A stretch of 64,000 bases of DNA from the NCBI GenBank assembly GCA_037481655.1, contig JBBFLF010000014.1:1-64000 (forward strand), written 5' to 3'. The stretch comes from Desulfobaccales bacterium. GTDB taxonomy: Bacteria > Desulfobacterota > Desulfobaccia > Desulfobaccales > 0-14-0-80-60-11. The position numbers were made by a program, and so were the translations under genes. The notes beneath the pieces are model-generated. The model was not told the origin of the DNA and did no database searches. It saw only the letters and a list, made by a program, of their open reading frames with translations. This document shows, piece by piece, positions 53,095 to 61,118 of the stretch; positions within the stretch are counted from its first letter, which is position 1, and every line of letters starts with the position of its first letter.

Positions 53095-53286
53095 TTATTT
53101 CTCCCTCCCGATGTCTGCTTTCGTACGCCGGGCTTGCAGGTAGGCTTCCAGGTCATCGGGATGGACTAATATCCGACGAGCCACCCGTACACAAGCAATA
53201 TTTTTCCGGTAAATCTCCATGCGTACGGTGTAATGACTAACCCCGAGCAGTTCTGCTACTTTTCTAACATCCAGCAAGGCTTTCAT
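53095..53286 (-). CDS. Excisionase-like HTH protein
   Basis: This 63-residue protein is a MerR-like winged helix of the HTH_17/excisionase family: LLDVRKVAELLGVSHYTVRM, then the wing RRILVHPDDLEAYLQ. AAGGAG lies seven bases before ATG 53286 (MKALLDV). It is first in the primase operon, one base before the Prim-Pol start, so it may act both as directionality factor for the integrase and as transcription regulator. An upstream ATG at 53331 is less likely. Confidence 0.85.
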   Translation of the reverse strand: MKALLDVRKVAELLGVSHYTVRMEIYRKNIACVRVARRILVHPDDLEAYLQARRTKADIGREK

Positions 53287-53930
53287 AATTTCTCCTTTTT
53301 GGTGCTTATCTTTTAGACATATTCTATTCATTCAAGTTAAGCGATGCAACCCACGATAAAAGTAGCACCTATTTCATGGAAAATATTAATTTATTACCAG
53401 ATGATTTCGCTCCAGGCTTTCAAATATAAGATATATATATATTTAAATCAGACATTGGCTTCTCTCATAATTTATATATTTGATCCTGATAGCTTACTGG
53501 ACCACAGCCATCTTGGATGATTGGTGTGGCAAAGGGTAAAGGAGGCCTCAAAGGGGTTCTTCCAAACCTTCCTTGCCTCAATCGCCAGGTAGGGCCCCCT
53601 ACTTTTTCGACGGGGTACCTACCGCAGGCTTTTTTCCTTTAGGGGAATGGCTATCCCCCAGAGCTTGATAAACAAATAAATGGGAAGCACCCGATCGCGG
53701 GTCCCAGGCCTCTCGGAGACCTTAAAAAAACAAGCGGCTTGCGCCGCCCGTAATCACCCGTAATCATATGGAGGAAATATTCTGTTAATTAAAAACCAAA
53801 GGTCAGATCAGGTGAGGTGATTTCGTCGCACCATCGGTCAGACTGATCCGTCTGTGCTAACCAAGGGAGTCAAATCGTCCTTTCGGAGAGGCCCATAACC
53901 CCTGGTTTTCATCCGCCTATGATGGCTAAT
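53287..53930. other. Non-coding region with tandem 10-bp repeat; possible origin
   Basis: This 644-bp gap upstream of the excisionase/primase operon has no credible gene. It holds an AT-rich tract with TATATATATATT near 53430 and two tandem copies of CCCGTAATCA (53747-53756 and 53757-53766). It also holds several small dyads, for instance around 53641-53660. A gap upstream of a primase operon is where a replication origin would be expected, but this is inference. Confidence 0.4.
53722..53747 (-). terminator. Rho-independent terminator of the 266-residue gene
   Basis: Read on the minus strand, GCGGC-GCAA-GCCGC (53734-53747) is followed by TTGTTTTTTT. The short perfect stem with a run of T's is a good terminator, 180 bp beyond the stop codon of the minus-strand gene at 53931-54731. 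Confidence 0.75.
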
Positions 53931-54731
53931 TCACCAGAAAGAGGAGGCTGAGCGGGGATTAATGGAAGATATAATTTTTTTGGCTTTTTTATAATCTCTT
54001 TCAACCTTTCTCAAAAGACGTCGGGCATTTGGATCAAAGTTATCATGAAAGCTATCAGGACTTCTTTTTGCTATATTTGGATATATTTCTTTGGTTATTT
54101 CCCAGAATTTTTTCCTTTTAAATTTATATTTTTCATATATTTTAAATATATTAAAATCAATTTTCTCCTTTCTTATTTTTGTCTTTTTGCCCAACCGCTT
54201 TCTTTCATTAAGCACAATATTCATTATATTATCTAAACTTGCCATTATCTCTTTTTTGGGATACTCTAAATTAATTTTTATGCCAATTTTATCATTTTTA
54301 ATTTCATATGAAGCTAAGGCACATATATGGTTTATTAAAAAAATATTTTTTTCTTCAATATACTTTATTATAGGAATTTCTAATGAGATTAAGTTGCTCT
54401 CTAATATAATTTCATTATAATGAAAAGGAAAAGGGAGATTGTATTTTTCTATAAGTTGAAAAGCTTCCGGTGAAAGGCAATATTGTTGGAGGACATATGG
54501 ATTTTTTTCAGGACTTTCAATTAGTTCCCTCGGTTGGCATGCGGATTTGTTCTCATTGTCTTCCCTGGATTCCATAAAATTCATTTTGTTAAGGGTTTGG
54601 CGCTCCCTCGCCCAAAATTCGGCAAAAGCTTCATCCGTGTCCCGCCGGAAGCCAGGATGAAGACTTAGGGCTGTGATAAACCATAAGCAGCGCTGGAGAA
54701 GAGAATCACATAAGCGCTCTTTTTTGGTCAT
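53931..54731 (-). CDS. Uncharacterised island protein, 266 residues
   Basis: I do not recognise this protein. The first third (to about residue 90) has host-like composition; the remainder is AT-rich and Lys/Ile-rich (KRLGKKTKIRKEKIDFNIFK and KKFWEITKEIYPNIAKRSPD). It is basic and probably DNA- or RNA-associated, which is a guess from charge only. It is the last gene before the attR end, points inward, and has its own terminator. The strong codon-use change inside one frame suggests a fusion of two sequences or a foreign origin for the C-terminus. Confidence 0.6.
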   Translation of the reverse strand: MTKKERLCDSLLQRCLWFITALSLHPGFRRDTDEAFAEFWARERQTLNKMNFMESREDNENKSACQPRELIESPEKNPYVLQQYCLSPEAFQLIEKYNLPFPFHYNEIILESNLISLEIPIIKYIEEKNIFLINHICALASYEIKNDKIGIKINLEYPKKEIMASLDNIMNIVLNERKRLGKKTKIRKEKIDFNIFKIYEKYKFKRKKFWEITKEIYPNIAKRSPDSFHDNFDPNARRLLRKVERDYKKAKKIISSINPRSASSFW

Positions 54732-54797
54732 GGATGCAGGCTCCTCAGCAAAATTCCCGGGCGAAGAGAAAGATTATGAACTAATGCTTGATATTTA

Positions 54798-54818
54798 GGT
54801 GAATATATAGGTGAATAT
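54798..54818. repeat. Putative integrase arm-type site, right end
   Basis: These 21 bases are identical to 25390-25410 and in the same orientation. An additional partial unit (ATATTTAGGTGAATAT) gives a third half-site on the left. It lies 117 bp inside the right att repeat, within an intergenic region that has no other function I can assign. Confidence 0.65.
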
Positions 54819-54890
54819 TTACCCCACAAAAAGGACTATTTTAAGCCATCTCTAGCACAATATCACAATCGGCAACTTGGCAAATAAACT

Positions 54891-54934
54891 AAAAAAAGGC
54901 AACTTGGCATAATTCCTGCAAAGTTGCCTTTTTT
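54891..54934. terminator. Strong bidirectional hairpin at the island edge
   Basis: AAAAAAAGGCAACTT and AAGTTGCCTTTTTT form a long stem around a 12-base loop, directly against the att repeat. A-run before and T-run after make it a terminator on both strands. The GGCAACTTGGCA in its left arm also occurs at 54871-54882. It would insulate the island from host transcription. Confidence 0.8.
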
Positions 54935-54978
54935 GGATTTTAAGTCCCTTGCGTCTACCCGTTTCGCCACCCAGGCTT
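54935..54978. repeat. att site, distal copy: 5' half of tRNA-Leu(UAA)
   Basis: The 44 bp are identical to 25296-25339 and correspond to the tRNA 5' half, from its first base (54976) to the anticodon loop. To the right lies the host sequence that presumably carried the original tRNA promoter. To the left is island sequence, so this half-tRNA cannot form a functional tRNA. Confidence 0.93.
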
Positions 54979-55287
54979 GTTTCCTGCTCGGCGTCTTCTC
55001 CCTTCAAAGAGACTCTATTCAGTACCGCTGCGGGTGAAGCAGCGCTCCGTAGCGAGTCATACGGGACCAGAAGGCAGAGTGCGTGCCTGAGGGTTCCCTT
55101 GCATTATACGCAGGGGGGGCCAGGCTTGCAACGCCGGCTTTCGCCTGAGGCCCAAGAGTCTTCCTATGGTTGCCTGCCCTGCAGGTCCGGCGCAGCGTCG
55201 TTTTGTAAGGGCTGGCGTCACGGAGGGGCCTAATAGGGCAACGGAGGGGAGATAAAAAATAAGGCCAGCAAGCGGCCTGGTTTTTCA
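54979..55287. other. Host intergenic region between tRNA genes
   Basis: This is the old spacer between tRNA-Leu(CAA) and tRNA-Leu(UAA). It is host-like and has no coding frames of note. The minus-strand terminator after tRNA-Leu(CAA) lies at its right edge. Any original promoter of tRNA-Leu(UAA) should be just right of 54979 but is now cut off from the intact gene by 29.7 kb. Confidence 0.5.
55253..55281 (-). terminator. Terminator of tRNA-Leu(CAA)
   Basis: On the minus strand, AGGCC (55274-55278) pairs with GGCCT (55262-55266) across a 7-base loop and is followed by TATTTTTTATC. It begins about ten bases after the tRNA 3' end. Confidence 0.6.
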
Positions 55288-55375
55288 TGGTGCCGGAGGC
55301 GAGACTCGAACTCGCACAGGGCCGTGCCCCGGGGGATTTTGAGTCCCCTGCGTCTACCCATTCCACCACTCCGGC
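55288..55375 (-). tRNA. tRNA-Leu (CAA)
   Basis: The minus strand folds as a class II tRNA: acceptor GCCGGAG with CTCCGGC, anticodon loop CTCAAAA (anticodon CAA), long variable arm, T-arm GCGAGTTCGAGTCTCGC and encoded CCA. It was originally upstream of tRNA-Leu(UAA) in a two-tRNA array now split by the island. A TAAAAT lies about eight bases upstream as a possible -10 box. Confidence 0.96.
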
Positions 55376-55712
55376 TTGTTCTCATTTTACCGTGGCGGCC
55401 CAGGGCAGGCAAGGGGTTTGTGCGGGCCGGGTCCTCACCAGGGGCCAGGGGCAGGGGAACACGGTGAGCCGCGGCTCCGGCGGGGAGGCGGGCCGCTCCT
55501 GGGCCAGCCGGCCGAGGGTCTGCCTCGGCAAGACCTGCGGCAGCAAAGAGTGACCCGCAGGCGGAGAGGCGAAGAGAAAGGATTATCTAAACCGGGAGGC
55601 TAAGCCCGGATTGTCCCGCCGGGAGAAGAGGTCGCTTGCTGATCCGGCCCTTGGCAGAGGTCGCACGAAAAAAGAAGGCGTGAGGTGAGTCCCAGCCTTG
55701 TCCGCCCCCGCC
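55376..55712. other. Host intergenic region, no gene seen
   Basis: This 337-bp GC-rich gap between tRNA-Leu(CAA) and the 3' end of a minus-strand operon has only short, unlikely frames. It should carry the tRNA promoter at its left edge. No other element was seen. Confidence 0.4.
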
Positions 55713-56246
55713 TCAGGGATTGGGCCGCATCACCGGTAACTCCCGGGGCGGTGTCACCGGCTTGGCGGCTTTGGGAGAGGTCTTGAGCTCCCGGGCCTCG
55801 GTGGCCACCTGACGGCGCAGGCTCATGAGAAACATGAGGTAGCGGGCCTGCTGCACCGGGGTGAGGAGACTCATCTCCTCCTGAAACTGCCGCTGCTGGA
55901 GGGCCAGAGTCTCTTCCCGGGTGCGCATCATGCGCTCCAGGATGGCCTGCACCTCCTGGTCCGTGGGATTGGGTTTGCTCATCACCTGCTGGAGCTGCTG
56001 GAAGGCCAGCATGGCCTCCTGCTTGGCCCGCTCCTTTTGGACCCGGTATTTTTGGTCAATCTGGAGCAGGAGGTCCACGGTGCGCTGGTCCACTCCCAGG
56101 GCCGGCCCCAGTTTGGTACGCTTGACCTCGGCCTGGTAGCGGTCCATGGGGTCCGCCGGCTCGAAGCCCTGGGAAGCCGCCGGGAGCCCCAGGAAGAGGG
56201 TGAGCAGAAATGCCAGGCTGCCAAGCCGGGCAAGATAGGTCTTCAT
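55713..56246 (-). CDS. Periplasmic Spy/CpxP-like helical protein
   Basis: This 177-residue protein has a signal peptide (MKTYLARLGSLAFLLTLFLG, cleavage near ASQG) and a mature part of long charged helices (LLLQIDQKYRVQKERAKQEA, AILERMMRTREETLALQQRQ), with an LTPVQQARYL segment resembling the LTXXQ motif of Spy/CpxP. Relatives are periplasmic chaperones or metal-stress proteins. It overlaps the anti-sigma gene by four bases, so it is part of the same operon and likely a target or modulator of envelope-stress signalling. The C-terminus is Pro-rich. Confidence 0.75.
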   Translation of the reverse strand: MKTYLARLGSLAFLLTLFLGLPAASQGFEPADPMDRYQAEVKRTKLGPALGVDQRTVDLLLQIDQKYRVQKERAKQEAMLAFQQLQQVMSKPNPTDQEVQAILERMMRTREETLALQQRQFQEEMSLLTPVQQARYLMFLMSLRRQVATEARELKTSPKAAKPVTPPRELPVMRPNP

Positions 56247-56872
56247 GGTTCTCCCCCCATCAGTTTCCGGGCCAGCGCCTCCCGCTCCTGAGGCGAAAGA
56301 TCCCCCAGCACCGGGTCCATGTCCCAGTTCACCACCAGGTCCTCATCCCAGAGACCCTCGTCAATGCCGGCATATAGGACCTTTTCCGGTCCCGGCGGGT
56401 GGGCGGCGCCCGGACCATGGGCTGCCAGCTCCACGCTGCTGTCCTCATGCACCGGAGCCGGTGCCACGGCGGTCTCCTGCCCCGGGACCTTCAAAGCCGG
56501 TGCCGGCCGCCCCGGCAGATACCCCCGCCACACCCCCACCGCCACCAGGAGCACCGCCAGGGGCGCGGCCGCCACAATCATCCGGAGCGGCACCGGCAGG
56601 GGGCGCCGCTGCGGCTGCGGGTGCGGCTCTTCCTTCAGTTGCACCAGCTTGAGATGCAGCTCCCGCTGGAAAGACTCCCAAAACTCCGGGCCCGGATCCG
56701 GCACCGGGTGCGCTTTCAGCAGACGCACGGTGGCCTCCAGCTCCGCCAGCTCCTGGCGGCAGTCAGGGCAGCGCTTCAGATGCCGGGCCACCAGCCGGTT
56801 GCGGACCCCCCCGTCCTCAGCGTCGAGATATCCGGGGAGCCACCTTTGGATAAGGGCGCACCGCCACGTCAT
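56243..56872 (-). CDS. Membrane-anchored zinc-finger anti-sigma factor
   Basis: This 209-residue protein has a cytoplasmic N-terminal zf-HC2 domain with the HLKRCPDC motif (H-x3-C-x2-C near residues 31-38), a single transmembrane segment (MIVAAAPLAVLLVAVGVW, about 98-115) and a periplasmic C-terminal region with low-complexity Pro/Ala. Such proteins hold an ECF sigma factor until an envelope signal releases it. Its gene overlaps the sigma factor gene upstream by 56 bp, a strong sign of coupled expression. Confidence 0.88.
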   Translation of the reverse strand: MTWRCALIQRWLPGYLDAEDGGVRNRLVARHLKRCPDCRQELAELEATVRLLKAHPVPDPGPEFWESFQRELHLKLVQLKEEPHPQPQRRPLPVPLRMIVAAAPLAVLLVAVGVWRGYLPGRPAPALKVPGQETAVAPAPVHEDSSVELAAHGPGAAHPPGPEKVLYAGIDEGLWDEDLVVNWDMDPVLGDLSPQEREALARKLMGGEP

Positions 56873-57488
56873 GATCGTGCTCGCTCACTAACAGTTTCTT
56901 CAAGCGTTTGAGGGCCTGGCAGTAATTCACCCGGGCGGCGCCCGCCGTGCCCCCCAGCACCTGAGCAATCTCCTGATAGGAAAGATTCTGCTCCAGCTTC
57001 AGGGTGATCACCGCCCGCTGCTTGGCCGGCAGTCTCTCCAGGGCCTGGTAGAGCCGGGCCCGCTCCTCTTCGGCGATCAGGTCGGCTTCCGGGGAGTCCT
57101 CGGCCTCCAGCACCAGGTCCCCCACATCCACCGGCTCGCCGTAGCGCTTCCGCCCCTTCAAGAAGTTGTAGCATTGATTCAGGGTGATGCGGAACAGCCA
57201 GGTGCGGAAGGCGGAGTGGCCCCGAAAATCCCGGATATGCAGAAAGGCTTGCAGCAAAGCCTGCTGCATGACATCCCGGGCCTCCTCGACGTCGCTCACC
57301 ATCCGGCAGGCCAAGGCATAGATGTCCCGCTGATAGCGTTTCACCAGCTCCTCGAAGGCCGGCAGGTCCCCTGCTTGCGCCCGGGTCACCAGCTCGACAT
57401 CCGATACCAGGTGATATTCCCCGGGCTTCACTGGATTAGACCGGCCCCTGCCGCAGATGTTAAAGTGGGCATGCGGAATTTTTCTCAC
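56817..57488 (-). CDS. ECF sigma factor, RpoE-like
   Basis: This RNA polymerase sigma factor has sigma2 (FEELVKRYQRDIYALACRMV to FRTWLFRITLNQCYNFL) and sigma4 (LERLPAKQRAVITLKLEQNL, YQEIAQVLGG). The annotated frame of 223 residues starts at GTG 57488, but similarity begins near SDVELVTRAQAG, so GTG 57431 or a later codon may be the true start; neither has a strong ribosome-binding site. The C-terminal 20 residues extend past the sigma4 domain into the overlap with the anti-sigma gene. It drives the small operon and probably autoregulates. Confidence 0.9.
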   Translation of the reverse strand: MRKIPHAHFNICGRGRSNPVKPGEYHLVSDVELVTRAQAGDLPAFEELVKRYQRDIYALACRMVSDVEEARDVMQQALLQAFLHIRDFRGHSAFRTWLFRITLNQCYNFLKGRKRYGEPVDVGDLVLEAEDSPEADLIAEEERARLYQALERLPAKQRAVITLKLEQNLSYQEIAQVLGGTAGAARVNYCQALKRLKKLLVSEHDHDVAVRPYPKVAPRISRR

Positions 57489-57666
57489 TTTGATAAAAAT
57501 TCCGGCGCCGCTCGGAGGCGCTTGCCTCCACTATACCCCGCTTTGCCTCCGGACGGAAGGCCCGGGAAGCGGGCCTGAAACGAACGGCCCCCTTCCACCT
57601 GGCTCCTTTGCCGGCTCTCAAAAAATTATTCCCCAGGAAGGGGAGAAATTTCACTATAATTAAAAT

Positions 57667-58935
57667 ATGTTGTCCCATGACCGGGAACCTGGGGCCCCGC
57701 AGCCGGTGATCGTCCCCCGGCCCGAGCACACCCTGTCCCGCAAAGACATTTCCGTGGAGGCCCTCAAGGTCCTCTACCGGCTGCATTATGCCGGGTACAC
57801 GGCCTACCTGGTGGGGGGCGGGGTGCGGGATCTGCTCCTGGGCAAACAGCCCAAGGACTTCGACGTGGTCACCGACGCCCGCCCCGGAGAGATCCGCAAA
57901 CTCTTCCGCAACAGCCGCATCATCGGGCGGCGCTTCCGGCTGGTGCAGGTCTTCTTCCGGGGCGGCAAGATCGTGGAGGTCTCCACCTTCCGGCGGCGCT
58001 CGGAATTCGATCTCACCCCCGAGGGCGAAGACGGCAAGAACCCCACCTACGGCACCCCGGCGGAGGACGCCCAGCGCCGGGACCTCACCATCAACGCCCT
58101 CTTCTATAACATCGGGGACTTTTCCCTGGTGGACTATGTGGGGGGCCTGGAGGACCTGCGGCGGGGCTACATCCGGGTGATCGGCGACCCGGCGGTGCGC
58201 TTTGTCCGGGACCCGGTGCGGATGCTTCGGGTGCTGCGCCATGCCGCCCGCACCGGCTTCACCATTGACCCCCAGGCCTGGGCCGAAATCCAGGCCAAGG
58301 GGGATCTCATCCGCACCTGCCCGCCGGCCCGGGTGCGGGATGAGCTGCTCAAGGACTTAAAAAGCGGCGCCGCCCGCCCCTTTTTCCAGCTGATGCTCCA
58401 AAGCGGCCTCTTTTACGCCATCTTTCCCGGGTGGCGGGACCGGCTGGGGCCGTCAGGGGAGGCCCGCCTGCTGGAGCTGGCCGAGCGCCTGGATATTTTA
58501 AGCCAGGCGGACCGCCCCCTCCCCGACAGCCTCATCTGGGCCCTCTTTCTCCTCCCTTATCTGGAGGCCGAACCCTGGCCCAGCGGCACTCAGGAGCTGA
58601 GGGAGTTTTTCCCGGCCAGAATCCGGGAAGCGCTGGGCGGCATTGAATTTCCCCGGCAGCGCCAGGAGGAGGTGGTGCAGCTTTTGGCCCTCACCGCCGC
58701 GGTGGCCCACCATGCCCGGCAAAAGCGCCCCTTCCCCAGCCGCCTGACGCGTCTCACCGCCTTTCCCCAGGCCTACCTGCTGCACCGCCTCCTGACGGCC
58801 CCTCCCGAGGCTCTCCTGGCGGAGCTGCCGGGCCCCGAGGAGCCCCTGGAGGCTGTCCTCCCGCGACGCCGCCGCCCCCGGCGCCGCCGCCCTCGCAAGC
58901 GGGGGGAGACCCGCCCGGAGCCTCAAAAATCCTGA
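57667..58935 (+). CDS. pcnB: Poly(A) polymerase / tRNA nucleotidyltransferase family protein (PcnB-like)
   Basis: This 422-residue class II nucleotidyltransferase has YLVGGGVRDLLLG and the metal-binding DFD in KDFDVVTD, RRDLTINALFYN and the FVRDPVRMLRVLRHAARTGF helix. It adds A residues to RNA 3' ends (PcnB, linked to mRNA decay). CCA-adding activity cannot be excluded by eye, but both tRNAs in this window already encode CCA, which fits PcnB. The C-terminus is an Arg-rich tail ([15 protein letters not shown]), common in PcnB and likely RNA-binding. A TATAAT lies only six bases before the ATG and may be fortuitous. Its 3' end overlaps the convergent Tim44-like gene by 13 bp. Confidence 0.88.
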   Translation: MLSHDREPGAPQPVIVPRPEHTLSRKDISVEALKVLYRLHYAGYTAYLVGGGVRDLLLGKQPKDFDVVTDARPGEIRKLFRNSRIIGRRFRLVQVFFRGGKIVEVSTFRRRSEFDLTPEGEDGKNPTYGTPAEDAQRRDLTINALFYNIGDFSLVDYVGGLEDLRRGYIRVIGDPAVRFVRDPVRMLRVLRHAARTGFTIDPQAWAEIQAKGDLIRTCPPARVRDELLKDLKSGAARPFFQLMLQSGLFYAIFPGWRDRLGPSGEARLLELAERLDILSQADRPLPDSLIWALFLLPYLEAEPWPSGTQELREFFPARIREALGGIEFPRQRQEEVVQLLALTAAVAHHARQKRPFPSRLTRLTAFPQAYLLHRLLTAPPEALLAELPGPEEPLEAVLPRRRRPRRRRPRKRGETRPEPQKS

Positions 58936-59828
58936 ATATCCTGCAACTGCCAGGGAGAGGCGGGGTCGGGCCGCTCAAAGAGCCAGGACTCCCGGAGCTC
59001 GATGGGGTAGGTCATGCTGCCGGAAAGGAGCTTGTAGGTGCGGGTTTGCAGGACATAATCCAGAACCTGGCCCTCCACCCACACGGTGACGGTCTGCCGC
59101 TGGGGCTCCACCTCTGCCTGCACCACCGCCAGGCGCTTCAGGCTCAGGTCCTCCAGACGGCTGATCTCCCGGCGCAGGGCCAGGATTTTCAGGCCCATCT
59201 CCAGAAACCCCAGGAGATTGTCGGAGAGCTTGCCTTTCAGGCCGCCCAAATCCTGATGGTTCCAGGCGTCGTGGACTTCATAGATGAGATTGCGGACGAA
59301 AGTGCCGAAGGACTCCAGCGTGAACTGCGGGTCCTGGGCTCTCAGCCGCTCCACCCCGGCCTGGGCGGTCTTTTCCACCTCCAGGGGCACCGGGTTTTTG
59401 GCCGGGCGGCTGAAGCGGGGGGTGGGCCGGCCGATGGCAGCCCGTTGCTCCCACCAGCGCTGGGCCGCCACATAGCCTCCATATAAGGCGGTGGCCACCA
59501 CCGTGACATCCAGCAGGCCCAAAGGAAAGCCGTCTGACAGCCCCAGACCGTAAAGGGGATAGCCAAAAAGCGTCGACCACAGCAGGGCTGCCAGGAACCC
59601 CCCGGCCAGAAACCGCCACAGCTTTTGCCCCGGCGTGGGAGTGGCCTGAGGGCGTGATGGGGGGCGATCTCGGGGTGGATCGGCTGGGATGGCGCTCAAG
59701 GCAGGCCCGGGAGTGGTCGGCAGGGCCCACGTCGGGGGGCCGGCGGGGGTCTCCGTTGCCCCGGACCCTGCCGGCGCCAGCAGACACCAGATGACCACCG
59801 CAGCCACTAGCAGGACCGGCCGCGCCAT
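58923..59828 (-). CDS. Tim44-like domain membrane protein
   Basis: This 301-residue protein has a signal-like N-terminus (ARPVLLVAAVVIWCLLAPAG), a Pro-rich linker, two hydrophobic segments (about 72-95 FLAGGFLAALLWSTLFGYPL and 100-120 LGLLDVTVVATALYGGYVAA) and a C-terminal Tim44-like domain (about 150-295, FTLESFGTFVRNLIYEVHDA). The fold has been linked to membrane association and translocation. Function in bacteria is unclear. The gene ends over the pcnB stop (convergent) and lies 37 bp downstream of the tyrS stop, in the same direction as tyrS, so it may be the second gene of a tyrS operon. Confidence 0.8.
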   Translation of the reverse strand: MARPVLLVAAVVIWCLLAPAGSGATETPAGPPTWALPTTPGPALSAIPADPPRDRPPSRPQATPTPGQKLWRFLAGGFLAALLWSTLFGYPLYGLGLSDGFPLGLLDVTVVATALYGGYVAAQRWWEQRAAIGRPTPRFSRPAKNPVPLEVEKTAQAGVERLRAQDPQFTLESFGTFVRNLIYEVHDAWNHQDLGGLKGKLSDNLLGFLEMGLKILALRREISRLEDLSLKRLAVVQAEVEPQRQTVTVWVEGQVLDYVLQTRTYKLLSGSMTYPIELRESWLFERPDPASPWQLQDIQDF

Positions 59829-59865
59829 GCTTCCTCTAATCCCCGAGATCTCGGCTGCTTTCTCC

Positions 59866-61092
59866 TTATCTATCGGCTTTCAGCGTCACGCGCTTAAACC
59901 GTCTTTTGCCCACCTGCAGCAAAATCGGTTGATTTTCAGGCACTTCCCAGTTCACCGCAGTCACTTTTTCGCCGTCGGCCTTCACCCCACCTTGGGTGAT
60001 GAGGCGCCGGGCCTCAGAGGTGGTGGCCGCCAACCCGGCCGCCGCCATGACATTGGGGAGCAGGCGGTCCTGGGGCCCCGCGGGAGTCAGGGTCACCTCT
60101 TCAATCTCCTCAGGCAAACCCCCCTCCCGAAAGATGTGGGCGAACTCCGCCGCCGCCTTGGCCGCCGCCGCCTCGCCGTGATAGCGGGCCACGATCTCCC
60201 TGGCCAGGGCCTCCTTGGCGTCCCGGGGATTGACCGCGCCTGAGTCCAAATCCCGCTTGAGCTGCGCCAGCTCCTGAGGACTGATGTCGCTCAACAGCTC
60301 GTAATACCTGAGCAGCAGGGCATCGGGCAGGCTCATGAGCTTGCCGAACATCTCCCGGGGCGGCTCATCAATGCCCACATAATTCCCCAGGGACTTGCTC
60401 ATCTTCTGAACCCCGTCCAGCCCTTCCAGAAGCGGCAGGGTGATGACCACCTGGGGCTCCTGGCCGTACTCCCGCTGGATCTCCCGGCCCACCAGGAGGT
60501 TGAACTTCTGGTCCGTGCCGCCCAGCTCCACATCGGCCCTCAAAGCCACCGAATCATAGGCCTGGATGAGGGGGTAGAGGAACTCGTGAATGGCAATGGG
60601 GGTGTGGCTTTGATAGCGCTTGTGAAAGTCCTCCCGCTCCAACATGCGGGCCACGGTGTAGCGGGCCGCCAGGCGGATGAGGTCCTGGGCGCTCATGGCC
60701 TTCATCCACCGGCTGTTAAAGTCAATGATAGTGCGCTCCGGGTCCAGCACTTTGAAGATCTGGCGCTCATACGTGGCGGCATTGGCCCGGACCTCCTCCT
60801 CCGTCAGGGGCGGCCGGGTCTCGCTCTTCCCCGACGGATCCCCGATGAGCCCGGTGAAATCCCCGATGAGAAAAATCACCTGATGCCCCAGGTCCTGAAA
60901 ATGCTTCAGCTTCTGGATGAGCACCGTGTGCCCCAGATGCAGATCCGGCGCCGTGGGGTCAAACCCCGCCTTGACCCGCAACGGCACCCCCGTGGCCACC
61001 GAGCGCGCCAGCCGCGCCTTCAATTCCTCTTCCCGAATGATCTCCTGCACGCCCTTCTTGATGAGCGCCAACTGCTCGTCCACTGATTTCAC
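59866..61092 (-). CDS. tyrS: Tyrosyl-tRNA synthetase
   Basis: This 408-residue class I synthetase attaches tyrosine to tRNA-Tyr. It has the HIGH-like HLGHT (in [11 protein letters not shown]), the KMSKS motif ([10 protein letters not shown]) and a C-terminal S4 domain (about 345-405, [20 protein letters not shown]). The length and the motif sequences match the TyrRS type with a compact N-terminal half (TyrZ-like class). It reads toward the Tim44-like gene, and its upstream region is a three-hairpin palindromic element that may hold or lie next to its promoter. No T-box leader was seen. Confidence 0.96.
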   Translation of the reverse strand: MKSVDEQLALIKKGVQEIIREEELKARLARSVATGVPLRVKAGFDPTAPDLHLGHTVLIQKLKHFQDLGHQVIFLIGDFTGLIGDPSGKSETRPPLTEEEVRANAATYERQIFKVLDPERTIIDFNSRWMKAMSAQDLIRLAARYTVARMLEREDFHKRYQSHTPIAIHEFLYPLIQAYDSVALRADVELGGTDQKFNLLVGREIQREYGQEPQVVITLPLLEGLDGVQKMSKSLGNYVGIDEPPREMFGKLMSLPDALLLRYYELLSDISPQELAQLKRDLDSGAVNPRDAKEALAREIVARYHGEAAAAKAAAEFAHIFREGGLPEEIEEVTLTPAGPQDRLLPNVMAAAGLAATTSEARRLITQGGVKADGEKVTAVNWEVPENQPILLQVGKRRFKRVTLKADR

Positions 61093-61118
61093 TGGAATCT
61101 CCGATGGTGTAGTGGTAG

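Larger units (their letters stand above)
25296..54978. mobile_element. 29.7-kb integrative island in tRNA-Leu(UAA), carrying BREX
   Basis: The element is bounded by a 44-bp perfect direct repeat (25296-25339 and 54935-54978) from tRNA-Leu. It has a tyrosine recombinase beside the tRNA, an excisionase-like gene and Prim-Pol/helicase genes at the far end, and matching 21-bp repeats just inside both ends. Composition varies from under 10% GC in some lines (27721-27780 has 4 of 60) to host-like blocks. No capsid, tail, portal, relaxase or type IV secretion gene was seen, so it is probably non-autonomous: a satellite, an integrated plasmid or a decayed integrative element. Its main cargo is a type 1 BREX locus. 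Confidence 0.92.

Noticed and set aside
57655-57669. TATAAT six bases before pcnB, suggesting leaderless mRNA
   Set aside because: No -35 box lies at a suitable distance and a purine-rich site occurs further upstream. The match may be chance.
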